Source: Pieris napi
Lineage: Eukaryota > Arthropoda > Insecta > Lepidoptera > Pieridae
Assembly (NCBI RefSeq): GCF_905475465.1
Contig: NC_062248.1
Span: 7,130,001 to 7,194,000 of the forward strand
DNA length: 64,000 nt
Reading direction: 5' to 3'
Shown: positions 22,901 to 35,257 of the stretch, in pieces
How the letters are laid out: every line of letters begins with the position of its first letter
Numbering within the stretch: position 1 is the stretch's first letter
Position numbers and translations under genes: made by a program
Notes under the pieces: generated by a model
Told to the model about the DNA's origin: nothing
The model's database searches: none
Seen by the model: only the letters and a program-made list of their open reading frames with translations

Positions 22901-23361
22901 CGTTGATAACAGTTGAAAAGTAAATAAAATAAAAGATATAATTAAATGATATATATTATATATTTTAAGGAGTTTATACTTAAGTTTGTTATGGAAGAGC
23001 TGTTAACCCTGAAACAGGTGTTTCTTACTTAAAAGAGTTCTTCTCCGAAATCTTACACCTTATAATGCATATATACTTAAAATAAATAAACAGATTTTTA
23101 TTTTTATAGATTGACCACTATTTATATATTTCGTACGTATATAAAATTTCGATAAACAAAAAATCATTAATATCTAAGGTTGGCTCTTGCTCGATTCTCT
23201 TTTGCGTTCGGTTTTTCATGTCTCATGTTTTCATTTTATTTTCGCATCTAATTTCACTGTTGATCGCAGAATTTCAGAAAAATAATTTTAAACTTTATTT
23301 TTTCTGTGTATTTTATGAAATGGTATACGATTTAGAGCCAGCGTATGAACAGAGAAAGATA

Positions 23362-23785
23362 TTAGAGCGACTCATGGCCATGGGTAACACCTTTTCAAAA
23401 ACCCAATTAAATGCGCCAAAACATGTAATACAGGGTCACATTTCGGTAGAGTTTTCATAGTGGGGTCCGAAGTAAATAAAAAGTTATGATTTGACAAAAA
23501 AATAACATCGTATATCTTAATATTATCTTTAATACACTCAATAAACAACTATAAATAGTATGTCTAACGCAAGGACTCACAGTACCAATCTAGTGGATAT
23601 ATTGAAAAAGATACAGAATGTAGTTTTTAGTATCAAAAAGACAATTTTCTTATAACAACGCAAAATAAATTGTAACTCTGCAGGGGTTGAGCTTAGAGAC
23701 CTCCCGTAGAACAATTTTTTGCAGCTGATGACCTGATCTATCCCCTATTTGCGTTTGATCCACGACTTTTTGGCCATCCTGTATA
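23362..23785 (+). mobile_element. Non-autonomous TIR element, copy 2, 5'-altered
   Basis: Matches copy 1 from TTAGAGCGACTCATGGCCAT through CTGCAGGGGTTGAGCTTAGA to the right end GGCCATCCTGTATA. The left 40 bases of copy 1 are replaced by unrelated sequence, so its left TIR is not visible. It differs at many positions from copy 1. Confidence 0.65.
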
Positions 23786-25154
23786 AATAAGAATAAAGAA
23801 ATAGACGGCCATATAGACTTTTGTATGTATTTTATGACATCTGAATTTATACACATTTGACACATATAACGTACGCATCTTTTTGACCTAAATACATATC
23901 TGTCAAACACTGCACCGTTTTCGCTTAGTGCTAGTAGCAATATTTTTAAAAGATGAATTCGCTTCTCTTTTAGCAAAACGTTAAAAAACTGAACCTATTT
24001 ACTGATTGGATTTTTTGGTAGCCATACTAGGTACCATTTTTGTCAGTCATCCAATGTCTAAAATGTATGAGTTCTTGATAACGAATATTTGCTGAGTAAC
24101 CGATCAAGACATATTTTTTAATGTAGAACAAAATTATTTATGATAGTAATTCCATTTTTATGTAACTTTTTTATACATAAAACTAGGCTTGTCCCGGTTA
24201 GCGTGCCGTCGTGTTGAACGACTGGATATTTTTTTTATAGGAATCTATGTTACTACGGAATAATGTATTCCAATTTTATGTTAATGAGTTGAAATCAGTT
24301 CAGTGGTATTTAAGTTTATTTCTTCTAATACAAATCTTTATTCGTTATACGTACGTACTCGTAATTACTGCATAGGTACGTAATGAAAATTAGTTGTAAA
24401 ATTGAAGTTTCTTTGTGCTGGTTCCCATTTATCAAGGAAGACTGTGACGCAACCGGATTAACGGGGGAAAACATAATGCGCAGTCCGATATATTTTGAAT
24501 ATGTTTTATATGAATGATAGCTTTCATATTTCCTGGAAAAATACTAGAGTTATTTTAAAATAATTGATCTACCATTTTACTGTTCGGAAATACTGCACGC
24601 CACAGTTCTGGGAACTGAAAATATATCGCATGGGTTTCATTTAATTCAACTTCTATTTAATTGGGTTTAGTAACCTTATATCTTGTTATCTGATTGAAAT
24701 AAAATGAATTCCAACTAGTTCATAAAGATTTCTCGATATTTTTATTATGTTCACTTGTAGGTAAAACTAAGATTTCCGTTAATAAACCTTATTAATAATT
24801 CCTTAAATAAAAAGAAACCTTTCCCTTTGAATTTAATGTATCTATTAATTACTTTAGTCTTCTCGATAAAAGCAATTCTTTGCTTGTAATATTGACAAAG
24901 AGCATACATCTTAAGACATTTTTTCCGTAATCCTATTCGTGGTTACGTGTTCAATATACTAGTTCACCTCACTCTAAATGGCGACATAAATAAACTTTAA
25001 TGTATCGAAACAGATTTATGCCCTATGTCTTCGTAAAGCGATATCAATTAGGTACGTGTCAGCGATAGCACGTAACCGACCGCGCACAACAAACTTAAAC
25101 TGCAATTTGCTAAATATGAAACGTGCTATTGCCTAAATAGCCACCTTAAGAGCC
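23786..25154. other. Non-coding stretch
   Basis: Nothing recognised beyond a minus-strand chance frame that leaves the TIR element. Confidence 0.4.
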
Positions 25155-25240
25155 CTTATGTACAAGGGGTAACGGTGTATATCGATCTGAGAAGTTAAAC
25201 AATATCCAGCGTGGTCAGACCTTTGATGGGATCGAGAATT
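25155..25240 (+). pseudogene. 5S rRNA-like sequence, degenerate
   Basis: The segment CGATCTGAGAAGTTAAAC, then AATATCC, GCGTGGTCAGACCTTTGATG, GGATCG follows the order and spacing of insect 5S rRNA: the A-box region CGATCACCGAAGTTAAGCA, then GGGCGTGGT, then the C-box TTAGTACTTGGATGGGTGACC. The 5' third and the 3' arm are not recognisable, so it cannot make a functional 5S. It is either a dead 5S copy or the head of a 5S-derived SINE (SINE3 class). No A-rich tail is evident directly behind it. Confidence 0.5.
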
Positions 25241-26194
25241 GCATTTTCATAACTACGCTGTTTAAGCTCTTGTAAGAGAATTTAACAGCTTAAACGTAAA
25301 TTTATTCCAGAATATTAAATTACCTTAACAAGAAACCCGCAGTCGTGTTCACTAATATAAACCTGAAGGATGCGACTTCGTCTATGTAGAACTATAATAA
25401 AACATAGTTGCAATATCTTATAGATCATTTTTTTATATTATAATGTCAATGCTTACTAAGATAATGTTCATAGATAGATGAAAAATTGTCTATATTTAGG
25501 TTTGTATGCGGAAAACATTTGTTATATGTTTACAACGACAAAAACTATATTATTATACAAAATATTAAACATGGGTTTACATAAAAGTTTATTTATATTC
25601 GTTAGTGACAACTCGTTAAAATAACGTAATATCATAAAATTCACCCTTTAGAGGTCAGCAGAATTTACCTAAAACTTAACTTGATTGATTCTACAATAAG
25701 CTTTATTTTAATTCCATACAAATCCGATGTTACTGTATTACCAAGAACCCTCCTATTAATACTATCTAAGTATTTGCACGTATGCAGCGATGTTACTATG
25801 AAGGATACTGCATATTACAACAAGGATCTCGGCTCAAACTAATTAATTTCTGTAATTGACTTAAGAGTAATGTAGGGACCAAGAAATACTCTGTTATCTT
25901 TGCTGTTCCGCTCTAACTTATACAGGTATATTTGTTATTCAATTAAGTAAAGTGTTTGTGTGTAGGTAACTTGTGATATTTTTAAAGATTTAATAGGATC
26001 ACCATATATCTACCGACCTTTCAAGCCAAGAAAGTATTAAGTTGCATTTTATATCCGTACGTCAATATCATAGAATATGTATTGCCTATAATAACAATAA
26101 TATGATATAAGATAAATTTTTAATAAAACGATATCAAAGAAAATTAAAAAAGTGGAAATGGGCCGTTCATATAACCCGCGTTTGTGATGACAGT
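25241..26194. other. AT-rich non-coding stretch
   Basis: A 9-bp inverted repeat (GTTTAAGCT / AGCTTAAAC) lies at 25260-25295, just after the 5S-like segment. Nothing else recognised. Confidence 0.4.
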
Positions 26195-26385
26195 TGTTTC
26201 AAAAAGATCCTTACTTGGAATGGCCTAGTGAGAAGCAAAAAGGAGAGGACTCCCACCAGAAACCTGGGAAGATGAAACATAGAGAGCAGGGAAAGATTGG
26301 AAAATAGTAGCGAAGATGAGACAAATAGAAGAATTTGAAGTAGGCCTCTGTTGGAGGTCGTGTACCTACTAATAAATAATATAAT
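26195..26385 (+). pseudogene. RTE-like LINE ORF C-terminus, broken
   Basis: Two frames together read WNGLVRS, then KRRGLPPETWEDET, stop, RAGKDWKIVAKMRQ. This is the R-RRGRP-x-x-x-W-x-D(D/E)-x-(x)-x-AG-x-(D)W pattern near the C-terminus of RTE-type LINE proteins. A one-base frame shift and an in-frame TAG show it is dead. An AATAAATAATATAA simple repeat follows, as at RTE 3' ends. Confidence 0.6.
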
Positions 26386-26765
26386 AACATAAACTTAATA
26401 AAAGAAATCCTTATACGTATATAGGCTATATAATATAATTTATGTGTCAATAATTTTATAACAAATTGAAATGTAGCTTCACCGTAATAGTTGACGCTGA
26501 ATATTTATAACTTTTACAAAAAACATAATTCATACTACGACAGTTTTAAAAAACCAATCTGTCACGGAAGTACCAGAATATTGTTTTGTTGCTCTATCTA
26601 TTGTGCCATGGAAACCAGGTTGCGTGAAAAATATTTTATATCTCCTAAAATGTGCAATTTAAAATAAAAATGTTAATATTGCACATTTTAACTTTCAAAG
26701 CAATTAATTGTGGGAATGAAACATTGCCTATGGCCAACAAATCATGTGACAAACAAAGGCAAAGG
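26386..26765. other. AT-rich non-coding stretch
   Basis: Holds a perfect 13-bp inverted repeat (TAAAATGTGCAAT at 26646-26658, complement at 26678-26690). Nothing else. Confidence 0.4.
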
Positions 26766-26881
26766 TTTAAAAGGCCGGCAACGCACTCGCGAGCCCTCTG
26801 GCATTGAGAGGGTCCATGGGCGGTATCACTTAACATCAGGTGAGCCTCCTGCCCGTTTGCCCCCTGTTCTATAAAAAAAAA
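26766..26881 (+). mobile_element. Retroposon tail
   Basis: Well-preserved copy: AAAAGGCCGGCAACGCACTC, GCGAGCCCTCTGGCATTGAG, TCACTTAACATCAGGTGAGC, CTCCTGCCCGTTTGCCCCCT, GTTCTATAAAAAAAA. It ends in an A run, so it is a plus-strand retroposon. The class (SINE or LINE tail) is not decided by this sequence. A minus-strand frame through it is meaningless. Confidence 0.75.
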
Positions 26882-27118
26882 GTTATTATTTATTTAAATT
26901 TTTTTAACTAATAAGGTTTTATTCACTATCAATTTAACAACATCACCACCAAGGTAACATAATCGTCAACACTTTTCTTATAATTTTTTTTAAAATTCCA
27001 CAAAACTATATAATGAAGGTTATTAAGTGTTTTATATATTTAAAAAAAACAATCAAATTATGGGTGTCCACGAAAATCAACTTTGTTAACTATTACATAA
27101 TTTGTTAAATTATTATAA

Positions 27119-27172
27119 AAAAACTTGGCGTGTTGTAAGGAGCTTCAATTGTTAAACCATACTAGGCATGAC
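27119..27172 (+). repeat. Fragment resembling the repeat at 46323-46486
   Basis: TTGTAAGGAGCTTCAATTG and TACTAGGCATGACA line up with TTTGTAAGGAGCTGCAACC and ATGTTCCACATGACA of the later repeat. Short and diverged. Confidence 0.3.
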
Positions 27173-29450
27173 AAAATGAAAGCAATAAATCATAACCATA
27201 ATTCGATTCCATCAATTCGATATTATTTTTGTGAAGCAGCATTAATTTTACTAAAACAACTCCTTTACCGACACCTTTTATTTATCAAGTATCCTACCTT
27301 AAATAAATTCTTCGCGAACATTAATTACCTTATTTAAAAAAAAATTACGAAAAACATTCCTACTCTCACGTAATAAAGAGATACTCCAATCTTACAACGT
27401 TCATTATATTCCAATCAATATTCAACCTTTGATCTGAAGATATTAAAAGTTAATAATTATAAAATGCTTTATCCAAAGATGAATTTTAAGAGAACGCAAT
27501 TTACATTACATACATATTTAATTTCCGTAGCATTCTCCAGTGAAAGTTAAATCCCTATGGTTTTTATTTTAATATTTATGAAGACGGCCAACTCCGGCTT
27601 TGAAAATTATCATATTACCTTATTGTTACAAGTTTTAAATAAATCACAAATGTACTGTTTATGCTAGCAATAATACAGGTGCGAGTAAAGAGTACAACCA
27701 TATGGTTTTACGTAAGACGATGCCGAACATTCTTAGGATATTTTATATTAATCCTTTTATATTACTAACGCATAGTGTTCTTATGTTATTTCAAAAACAT
27801 GCCCCTTAATATATTCAAAGTTGTTTGGTGCTGAAATTGAATTTTTTCCTTCTTCTCGGTATCGCTTTCAGGTCAGGCAACGCGTTGTAAAAAAAATGCT
27901 CAGATATCCACATTTCGACACGTAGATGGAAATGAAAATCCCGAACAAGTCAATGATACCTGCTTGAAGTTCGATCGAAAAGTTTTCTACTAAACGGAAT
28001 TCTTTTAAGTATATTTTTATAATTCTGTGTAAATACATTAGCTAGATATAATGTATATGCATAGATTGTATATATGGTTACCGCATCGTAATTCATGTGA
28101 TTAGCATCCGACATCTTGATGCAAATCCCGAGGAGACGATAAAAAAGGTTGGGTCCACGAAGGTTTTATGCCGCATTTACAACGCATTGTTTCTAAAAGT
28201 ATTGTTATCGTTTTTTGTTTCTAAGTGAGCAATTGTATTACAAAAACAATAGTTTGTTTACTTTTATTATGATCTACCCTACATAATAAACGAATGTCAT
28301 TTCCCAAATTTTTACATCCACATAAACTGAAGTGTTATCTAGCGCCAAATCTCAACCCTAATAGTTGCTAAAATACTCAATAGATAATATATAAACGATG
28401 TTATAAATCAAATATAGAACTGACTATAATTCATCAAATTCGCTAAACGATCACACTACTGTAGCTAAGATATTTAGTTGGCTAATATAATTCAGAAATG
28501 TAATGCTTTCGACTCGATTCAATAAGTAATAGAAGCCAGCTGTTCGTCTTAGATTTTCAGAATGTAAAATAGAGAAAGGATAGCCTCGTGATGATGGATA
28601 AACTCATTTTGAGCACAATAATTTATCAGAACAACTGCGCGCGTGTCATGTCATCCTTGCGTCGCATTCCTACTTCCAATCGACGTGGCTCTTGATAAAT
28701 GATGTAACAGTAGAAAAATAAACACTATTTATTCTAGTTTATAAAGGAAGTGTATTTACTTAACTAGGTGTAAGAAAGATATTTCAAAACCCACCATATT
28801 TAAGATTATGTACTAATTGATGAGGAATTTGAAAGGCGTCGGACGTGACTTCGGGAAATCATCGATTTTCCTGACGTAAATAGTTGCACGTTTTCGAAGC
28901 CGGATATTGTTAAAAATTTACTTAAAAGCAAATTTTAATCTCTCATGTTACCGATGTATTTACATAAAACGTAACGTACAAAAATCAATTCACGTTGTTT
29001 GTATTTGTTTAAATTATAAGGTTTGCATAAGGTTAATGCTGATTATTCATGTTGCTCTTCGAACATTTTTATTTTTTCTATAGAATTCCGATAAGGATCA
29101 TAACAAAGCATTCAATCGTTAGCATAAGCACTCCTCACAATCAATATTTTTATTGACAGAAAGTGGATTTCGACAGATTCCGCACACGCGACGTCAGCTG
29201 TCGGTGACATGTTTCGGCCGTCGCTTTCGTTAGCTTACTTTTTATTTATGAACGAGTTGAACGATGCTTATTGTTGTTTTACATATCCGAGACATGTATG
29301 AGCCATTCCTTTGATTCTTCCTAAATGTATTTGCTATGCGACTAGGATAATAAGTAGTCAGTTATTACGCATTCTTTGGAACAAATAGGAATCTTGTTCA
29401 AAAAACTTTGTTATGTTTGAGTGTCTAGATAGAACCAGCTAGCCAGCCCA
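27173..29450. other. AT-rich non-coding stretch
   Basis: A short frame around 28080-28226 (+), about 48 codons, has no splice or domain support. Nothing else recognised. Confidence 0.4.
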
Positions 29451-29594
29451 CTGAAGTATTTCCGAACCAATTCGACTTAGGGTACTTCAAGAGTGTACCA
29501 ATTCTTAAAAAGCCGGCAACGCACTTGCGAGTCTTCTGGAAATGTGAGTGTCCGTGAGCCTCCTGCCCGTTTGCCTTCTATTACATATAAAAAG
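29451..29594 (+). mobile_element. Retroposon tail, longer 5' extent
   Basis: Starts GAAGTATTTCCGAACCAATT, CGACTTAGGG, ACCAATTCTTAAAAAGCCGG, CAACGCACTTGCGAG and ends TGAGCCTCCTGCCCGTTTGC then CTATTACATATAAAAAG. It lacks the CATCAGG word of the copy at 26766 (internal deletion). Confidence 0.7.
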
Positions 29595-29617
29595 AAAAGT
29601 TAATTGACCCTACACTA

Positions 29618-29768
29618 CTATTTTCGTCTATCGCTTCTTACAAAGTTACCCCATGTTTTGTCATTGGCTTCCAGTTTGCCAAAAAGTTTGCTCATTCGGG
29701 CTGTCGCCTTCGAATTATGGGTCTTGTTTCCACTGTGCGTGTAAAATATATCCTCGTAAAGTTTAATG
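29618..29768 (-). CDS. Possible terminal exon or ORF remnant, unknown protein
   Basis: On the minus strand a frame runs about 49 codons to TAG at 29618-29620. It reads SIKLYEDIFYTHSGNKTHN, then KATARMSKLFGKLEAND, KTWGNFVRSDRRK. It is hydrophilic, with varied residues and well-mixed codons, unlike the local background. An AACAG acceptor precedes it at 29769-29770 but the pyrimidine tract is poor. It lies 24 bases beyond a retroposon tail on the other strand. I do not recognise the family; a transposon ORF end is a real alternative. Confidence 0.25.
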
Positions 29769-32700
29769 CTGTTACTTTTTTAATTAACTAATTGATAACT
29801 ATACAACTTTTTCAGTGCAGATATCTCTTTAGGTGCGAAGTAACCTTCGACCTAGTTTCTGGACGAAAAATAATATTCTTTTGTTTCCGGTACTCGTAAC
29901 ATGGAAAATGTACAGTAGGATGTCGGTTACATATTTCCTTTGTCCAAATATGTATACTGCAACTGGATATATTTGCTTCTTATTCAAAAATAACTGATAC
30001 TTTCTGTTATAAAAACTGTCGTATCTAAACAATGCTTCATTAAATCTTCGCTCATTCTATCGTAACACAGATAGTACATACGTATATGTGACACTTTTAT
30101 CTGTTTAAGCTTCAGGTTTTTACCGCTAATTCTATTAAATCAGTACATACCATAAAGATATATTTTTATATATAGATCTAAGTTTTCTTTTTGACTTAAA
30201 TCGAAGTCACGCGTAAAAGCTTGTTAGATGCACGAATTCCTTATACAAAATACTATAATCTATAGTTATTGTAATGTGTGTAAACATATTCCTACGATAC
30301 ATGTCATATACTAGATTTGTACCTAAACGTCTTGATCGAAGGAGCTATTTTGAAAACTACATTTCGGCAGTTCAGTTTAAAGTGAAATAAAGTCCGGCGA
30401 AACTTTCCGCAATAAATACTGTAAACTACCTGACTGTAACTTTAGATTTCCACCTTCCCTTATCAGACAGGATTACACGTAAAGTTTGGGAATTAGGTAA
30501 TTATCCCAGAATGGAATTACCGAATTAACGGGTTCAAGAATGAATCCGAAAGGCGGTAGCGAGTCAGTTTCTGGTTCCGGCGGGCACAGAGCCATAGATC
30601 CGGTCTTTGACGCTCGTTAACGAAACAATAAATATTGATTTAGACGTCACTATTTCAGGCTTTGTTCGCTGATAATATTTTCTTTCAGGACGGTGTCATT
30701 TTATCGTTTTTCCGGTCTGATACAAAAAACCACTGGAGTGCGATTCTTTGATCTCGCTATAAATATTACGACAAAATAATTGACTGTTTATATTAGGACT
30801 TTCAATATGAAGTAAATGTCACCCTTTAATAAAATATATGTTTGACCGAATCAATAATGTAAACTGAAAACGAAAAATGAAACTTATGTTTATGTTATGA
30901 TAGACACTCTATTTCTTATTTTTATGTAACGTATGATTACAATAAATCTTCATAAAATTCATAGTCGATTAATGAAATACATTCTTTATACAGCCGATGC
31001 AACATATGCACTTAAATTATTGTATTAATAATATATTAGAATATTTTTTCGTATCTAATTGTTGATTTTTTTTCCAGGTATGTTACATAACGAGTTCTAC
31101 TAAATCGATCACGTGAGTATTGATTTACAATTTTCTCTTTCATAAATGTACGTATGAAAACCACGCAAATAGTACTCTATCAACAAAAAGTTTGACAAAT
31201 TTTGTCAGATTTTAAGTTTTAAGTCCCCGACTTGTGGGTGGTAAATAACGGCTTGAGCAATTATAAATGGCAAAATTAATTAATTGGATTGCTCATTTTA
31301 TTTGCCTTTCTATTACCTTAAATGGTTTAAGTAGTAAATTGCTAAAGTCAAACGTTTGTCGCGTCGTGCCCGCAGAGATTTTGCTGGAAAATAATATAAT
31401 TAAAAGCTTTATCTGATAACGTTTATTTTCACAAGTTAGTATTGATCGAATTACACTGAGACTTTAAAGTTTAAAACGTGTTTATATATAATTTTTAATT
31501 ATTACTATCAACATTCAAAATGTCTGATAAACGCCTGAGAAGCCCGCTTGGATTTAAAATACTGGTTTAAAAATAGAACTTTTATAAGTAGAATACTTGA
31601 CATTCAACAATATGAATGCTCATGCTCAATTCCTATCTTATTACGAGTTCCTGTACAAATATTTTTAAGCAATGTACACATTAATGTACGCAGAACTGAA
31701 AACAGTCACGCGGTGCAAACCGAGCAGATTGTGTGTCCGAGATAGCTATTGTTTTCATGTTTATAAAGAAGATTCCCAGCTTAAACAAGCACTGCTGTGA
31801 TGGAATGGAAGTGTTTGAATGAAAGGCTTTTACGGTATCGACTATCGATACATCAGGTTTAGGTAAAGGTCAACGAACTTTGGTACCCTTTTTAGTCAAA
31901 GATTTTTCTTGAACTATTCACTCGTTCCTTAGCTTGTATGCTCTGTTGTTTTCTGTGTATTTATGAAAGTTATAAGATAATATATAGGTACGTGTATTTA
32001 ATATTTTATCAAATGTCGCAAAACATTCATGTCAGAAATATTTTTTAAATTTGCACTTTATTAGAATGCTTAATTTTCTAATGTTAATGTTGAATGTTAA
32101 TGTAAATTTTTAAGATCAGTGCACTTATACCGTACTCTGATTTAGACTTAAGACATTAAGTAAACAACATTGTAACCATAGGTCCGATGTCTATGGTTGG
32201 ACTTCGTTTATGAAAATAATTAGTTCCCATTGATAACTTCATTAGCTTCCTTGAATAAATCATTGACTATTCATTAAAATTCGTAGCTTAATTGCAATAT
32301 TTTTAGATGTATTTATTGTTCCACTATTAGACGTAATTGTATAAGCGACTAAGTCGTAAATGTCCGTAGAACAGTTAATAGTAATTAATCACCAGGTATT
32401 GCATAATTTGACCTCTCATTACACTATTACACATGTTACATAGGCAGTATTTTTAAATTAAAAAGTAATTTTCCATTTTAGTATTTGTAAATTCACTTAA
32501 TGCCAAAAATGAACGCTTAATATACAGCGAGCGATATCAATAATTTTGAATGCACGATGGGCTATCGAACGTAAATTTTCCAGTATTCTCGTGGATAAAA
32601 GCATCAACATTATTACCTATTTACACAGTAATGTAATGTTATTGGATTACACAACCTTCCGTGATTTTTGCTTTTGTATTTTCCGAAATAAATATTGTTT

Positions 32701-33664
32701 TACGCCGTACAAAAATATTGGATATGTTTATTCGAATGTATGCGTTTTAAGCTTTTTAAGTAACGTTTCTGGCACTAAAATGGCGACGGTTGTAAGATAT
32801 AGCCCATTTGTTTCGACACTGTTAAAGTCTCTATCCGCGGCCATTCGAACTAGCTTTTATGACTTTAACAATATTATTCTCGCAGAATACTTCAAGCATT
32901 TAACAATGATTACATTATTTGTTTACCAGATTACTAAATAAAACAGTAAATTACTTTCTAATTTTTTATTAAAAATCCTGTTATATATTTGCTTCACCAA
33001 GTAATATATTACCATTTACCATATTATAAATAAAATATATTTTCCAATTTAAAATATTATAAACCAGTTAACTTAGACATTCAACATTGTTTTTCTATTC
33101 AAGCTTTCCTAACATAAATACCTGACTTATAACTTAATTTTATTAGAACATGCATACATTTTACTTTGCTTATAAGTTGAACAATACATCTGTTTAAACA
33201 ACGAACATTGTTTTGTTTTGTGACGCGATGGAAATAGTTGAAATAGATCTAAACGTGATAATTAATTTAAACAATTTATGCGCAAAAGTTCTTATTTTAT
33301 TTGTAGCCATTTCTCATTCCGCAAGTGAAGCAGAAGCTTATAATTTAGTTCTTCGTTCAAATAAAAGTGTCTAGAATGTCTAAAAGTCTAGAGACAAGAG
33401 AAAAAGGCGTCGCGAGAGGTCGTAATAATACTTTACTGTCATCAATTTTTTGCGTCCCCGACCATGGACACTTTTATCTTTTATTATCTTCGTGGTTGTT
33501 TAACGTTAAATGGTCACGATTGCATTAAATTGGTTTCCATACTATCCTAAACTTGTAATGCAAATTGTGCTCGTGATTAAAGGTGGAAAGGAAATTAAAT
33601 TAAGGAAAGTTTGTTAGGCTTAGTTGTACAATCAACGAGGCAAGATTAAGATGTGTGAAAGGAT
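29769..33664. other. Long AT-rich non-coding stretch
   Basis: The longest frame in the window (32546-32941, + strand, 131 codons) lies here; its composition (many I, F, Y, S, N) and lack of domain make chance likely. The small minus-strand frame at 30473-30595 is listed separately. Confidence 0.35.
30473..30595 (-). other. Possible small ORF, 40 codons, proline-rich
   Basis: From ATG at 30595 to TAA at 30473 on the minus strand: starts MALCPPEPETDSLPPFGFI. The GC-rich patch 30540-30610 could equally be an old repeat or conserved non-coding DNA. Confidence 0.15.
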
Positions 33665-33880
33665 GTCTAGGTAGGCATGATCGGTGCGTCAAGCGTCATT
33701 GCGCCGGGGCGAGGGCGGGCGGCGAATGAGGGCCAGTGACACGCCAGCCCGCCCCGAAGCCACGCGGTTTCCGACGCACCGCAACTTTGCCGCCACCGCG
33801 TTTCAGACACTCGCGATTGTGGACGTTTGTGTTGTGATGTGTGTTCGTTAAATGTGAATATCGGATTCGAAATTTAAAAG
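33665..33880. promoter_or_regulatory. GC- and CpG-rich block, candidate promoter and first exon
   Basis: This is the only strongly GC-rich segment of the window. It has GC-box-like words GGGCGAGGGCGGGCGG and CAGCCCGCCCCG, and inverted GGTGCGTC/GACGCACC words at its two ends (33682-33689 and 33772-33779). Rightward, TTTCAGACAC at 33801 could be an initiator and GTATGT at 33880-33885 a weak donor, giving a non-coding exon near 33805-33879 on the plus strand. Direction is not decided. No TATA box is seen, as in many insect housekeeping or developmental promoters. Confidence 0.35.
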
Positions 33881-33885
33881 TATGT

Positions 33886-34378
33886 ATGGACTAAAAAATT
33901 AAAAGCACTTGGTGCAATCACTATGAATAGTTAATTTAAAAAGTCTAACTGGGATGCAGTACAAATTAAAAATTCAAATTTGTTTGAACGTGAAATTTGA
34001 ATACTTGCTCACCAAAACTTTTCTATTAATTCAGTACATAACCTATATATCTGTATTATAGTTATACGTTTAATATAAGCTCAAACTGCTTGAGAAATAA
34101 CTTCATCGTGAAATAGTTTTCCGCCCTGTGGCTACGCTCGTGGTTATCGAGACGGCTCGATTGAGTTTAGAAAAATCGTTCCTAAGTGATGTCTCCAAAC
34201 TTGTTCGAGCATATTTTTAAATTGACTTCCATTCGATCTAAAGGCATCGATGACAGGATTCAAAATGTGTTTTAACGTAAAATCTTTATTCAATATTAAC
34301 GAGTTACTGATTAATTAAACGGTCGTAGTGAAAGAGAAAAATTAAAATATCAAAAATAAAGAGAGTACGTTTTATTTC

Positions 34379-34414
<36 letters not shown>

Positions 34415-35161
34415 ACACAAGCAATTTTTTAAGAGGCAGTAAAATTAATTTCATGTCTATACGTGAATATGTCAACCATATATAACTACATAACTTAATA
34501 TGAATAATAATTAAAAAAAATCCTTTTTCAGATACTAAATAAATGTTTAATGGCCATGTTAGCGTCTTTCTAAATAATGTTTAAATATATAGAGTATTAA
34601 TCATCAGCTATTTCATATTATCAGACTGACTCTAGGAAAATTTTTAACCGCTATTTTCTGTGTACTACGAGTAGAAAATTGTGGTCAAGATTTATATCGT
34701 AACTATATTATTTTCTGTTTCGCATCAGAAACAAAATTCAAAATACAAAGCTAAGTGAACTAAATAGAAGCCTGATAAAATAAACCCGGATAAAACTTGC
34801 AACGTAATATATCAGTAATAAGAGGTGTGCGTAATATGACACACTAACACATTGGCAAGTTGTCATAATATTCCTCCAGATGACGCTCAAGCGGAGCATC
34901 CGAAGCGAATTTAAATTAAAGATATGCCACCTGAAAATGCTAATGCAAGTGAAAACTTTTAAAGAACTCAGCGCAGAATCTCTAGCACCTACTGCGAATG
35001 TTTGCTCTCAGTTATTTAAATAAATATGCGCAATTTACTTTGAGTTATTTAGCACACTTTATGAAACGGTAGACGTCAAATCTGATTTTGAATTACGTAA
35101 TAGAGTCTGAGAATGTCAGGATATTCGTCGGAAAAACCGATGTTTTGAACGAGTGACTTAC
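33886..35161. other. AT-rich non-coding stretch
   Basis: Holds the TA microsatellite. If the GC-rich block is a promoter reading right, this would be first intron. Confidence 0.35.
34382..34412. repeat. (TA)n microsatellite
   Basis: Uninterrupted alternation of T and A for 31 bases. Confidence 0.95.
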
Positions 35162-35257
35162 TCCGAATACCGGTTTAAATCTCTTTTGAGAACTTGTAGC
35201 TGACATGCCTGGGTGGCTACGAAAGTATGATTCAATGTTCATGCGAAATGTATCCAT
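35162..35257 (-). other. Possible first coding exon, 32 codons
   Basis: Minus-strand ATG at 35255-35257 in good context (AAT before ATGG). The frame reads MDTFRMNIESYFRSHPGMS and reaches a perfect GTAAGT donor at 35156-35161 exactly in phase 0. The frame continues open into the intron. No family, and no partner exon found to the left. Chance agreement cannot be excluded. Confidence 0.15.

Larger units (their letters stand above)
21673..23361. other. AT-rich non-coding stretch with simple repeats
   Basis: Holds the GT-rich tract and CACT-rich tract listed separately, plus a perfect 8-bp hairpin TGTCAGGC-AAAC-GCCTGACA at 21846-21865. The frame at 23218-23460 runs into the TIR element and is not convincing. 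Confidence 0.4.

Noticed and set aside
23650..23976. 108-codon minus-strand frame shared in part with 21174-21374
   Set aside because: The overlap lies in the right end of a non-autonomous TIR element and the frames diverge between copies.
32546..32941. Longest open frame in the window (131 codons, +)
   Set aside because: Composition is driven by AT content (I, F, Y, S, N), no domain, no upstream context; the longest chance frame is expected to be of this size.
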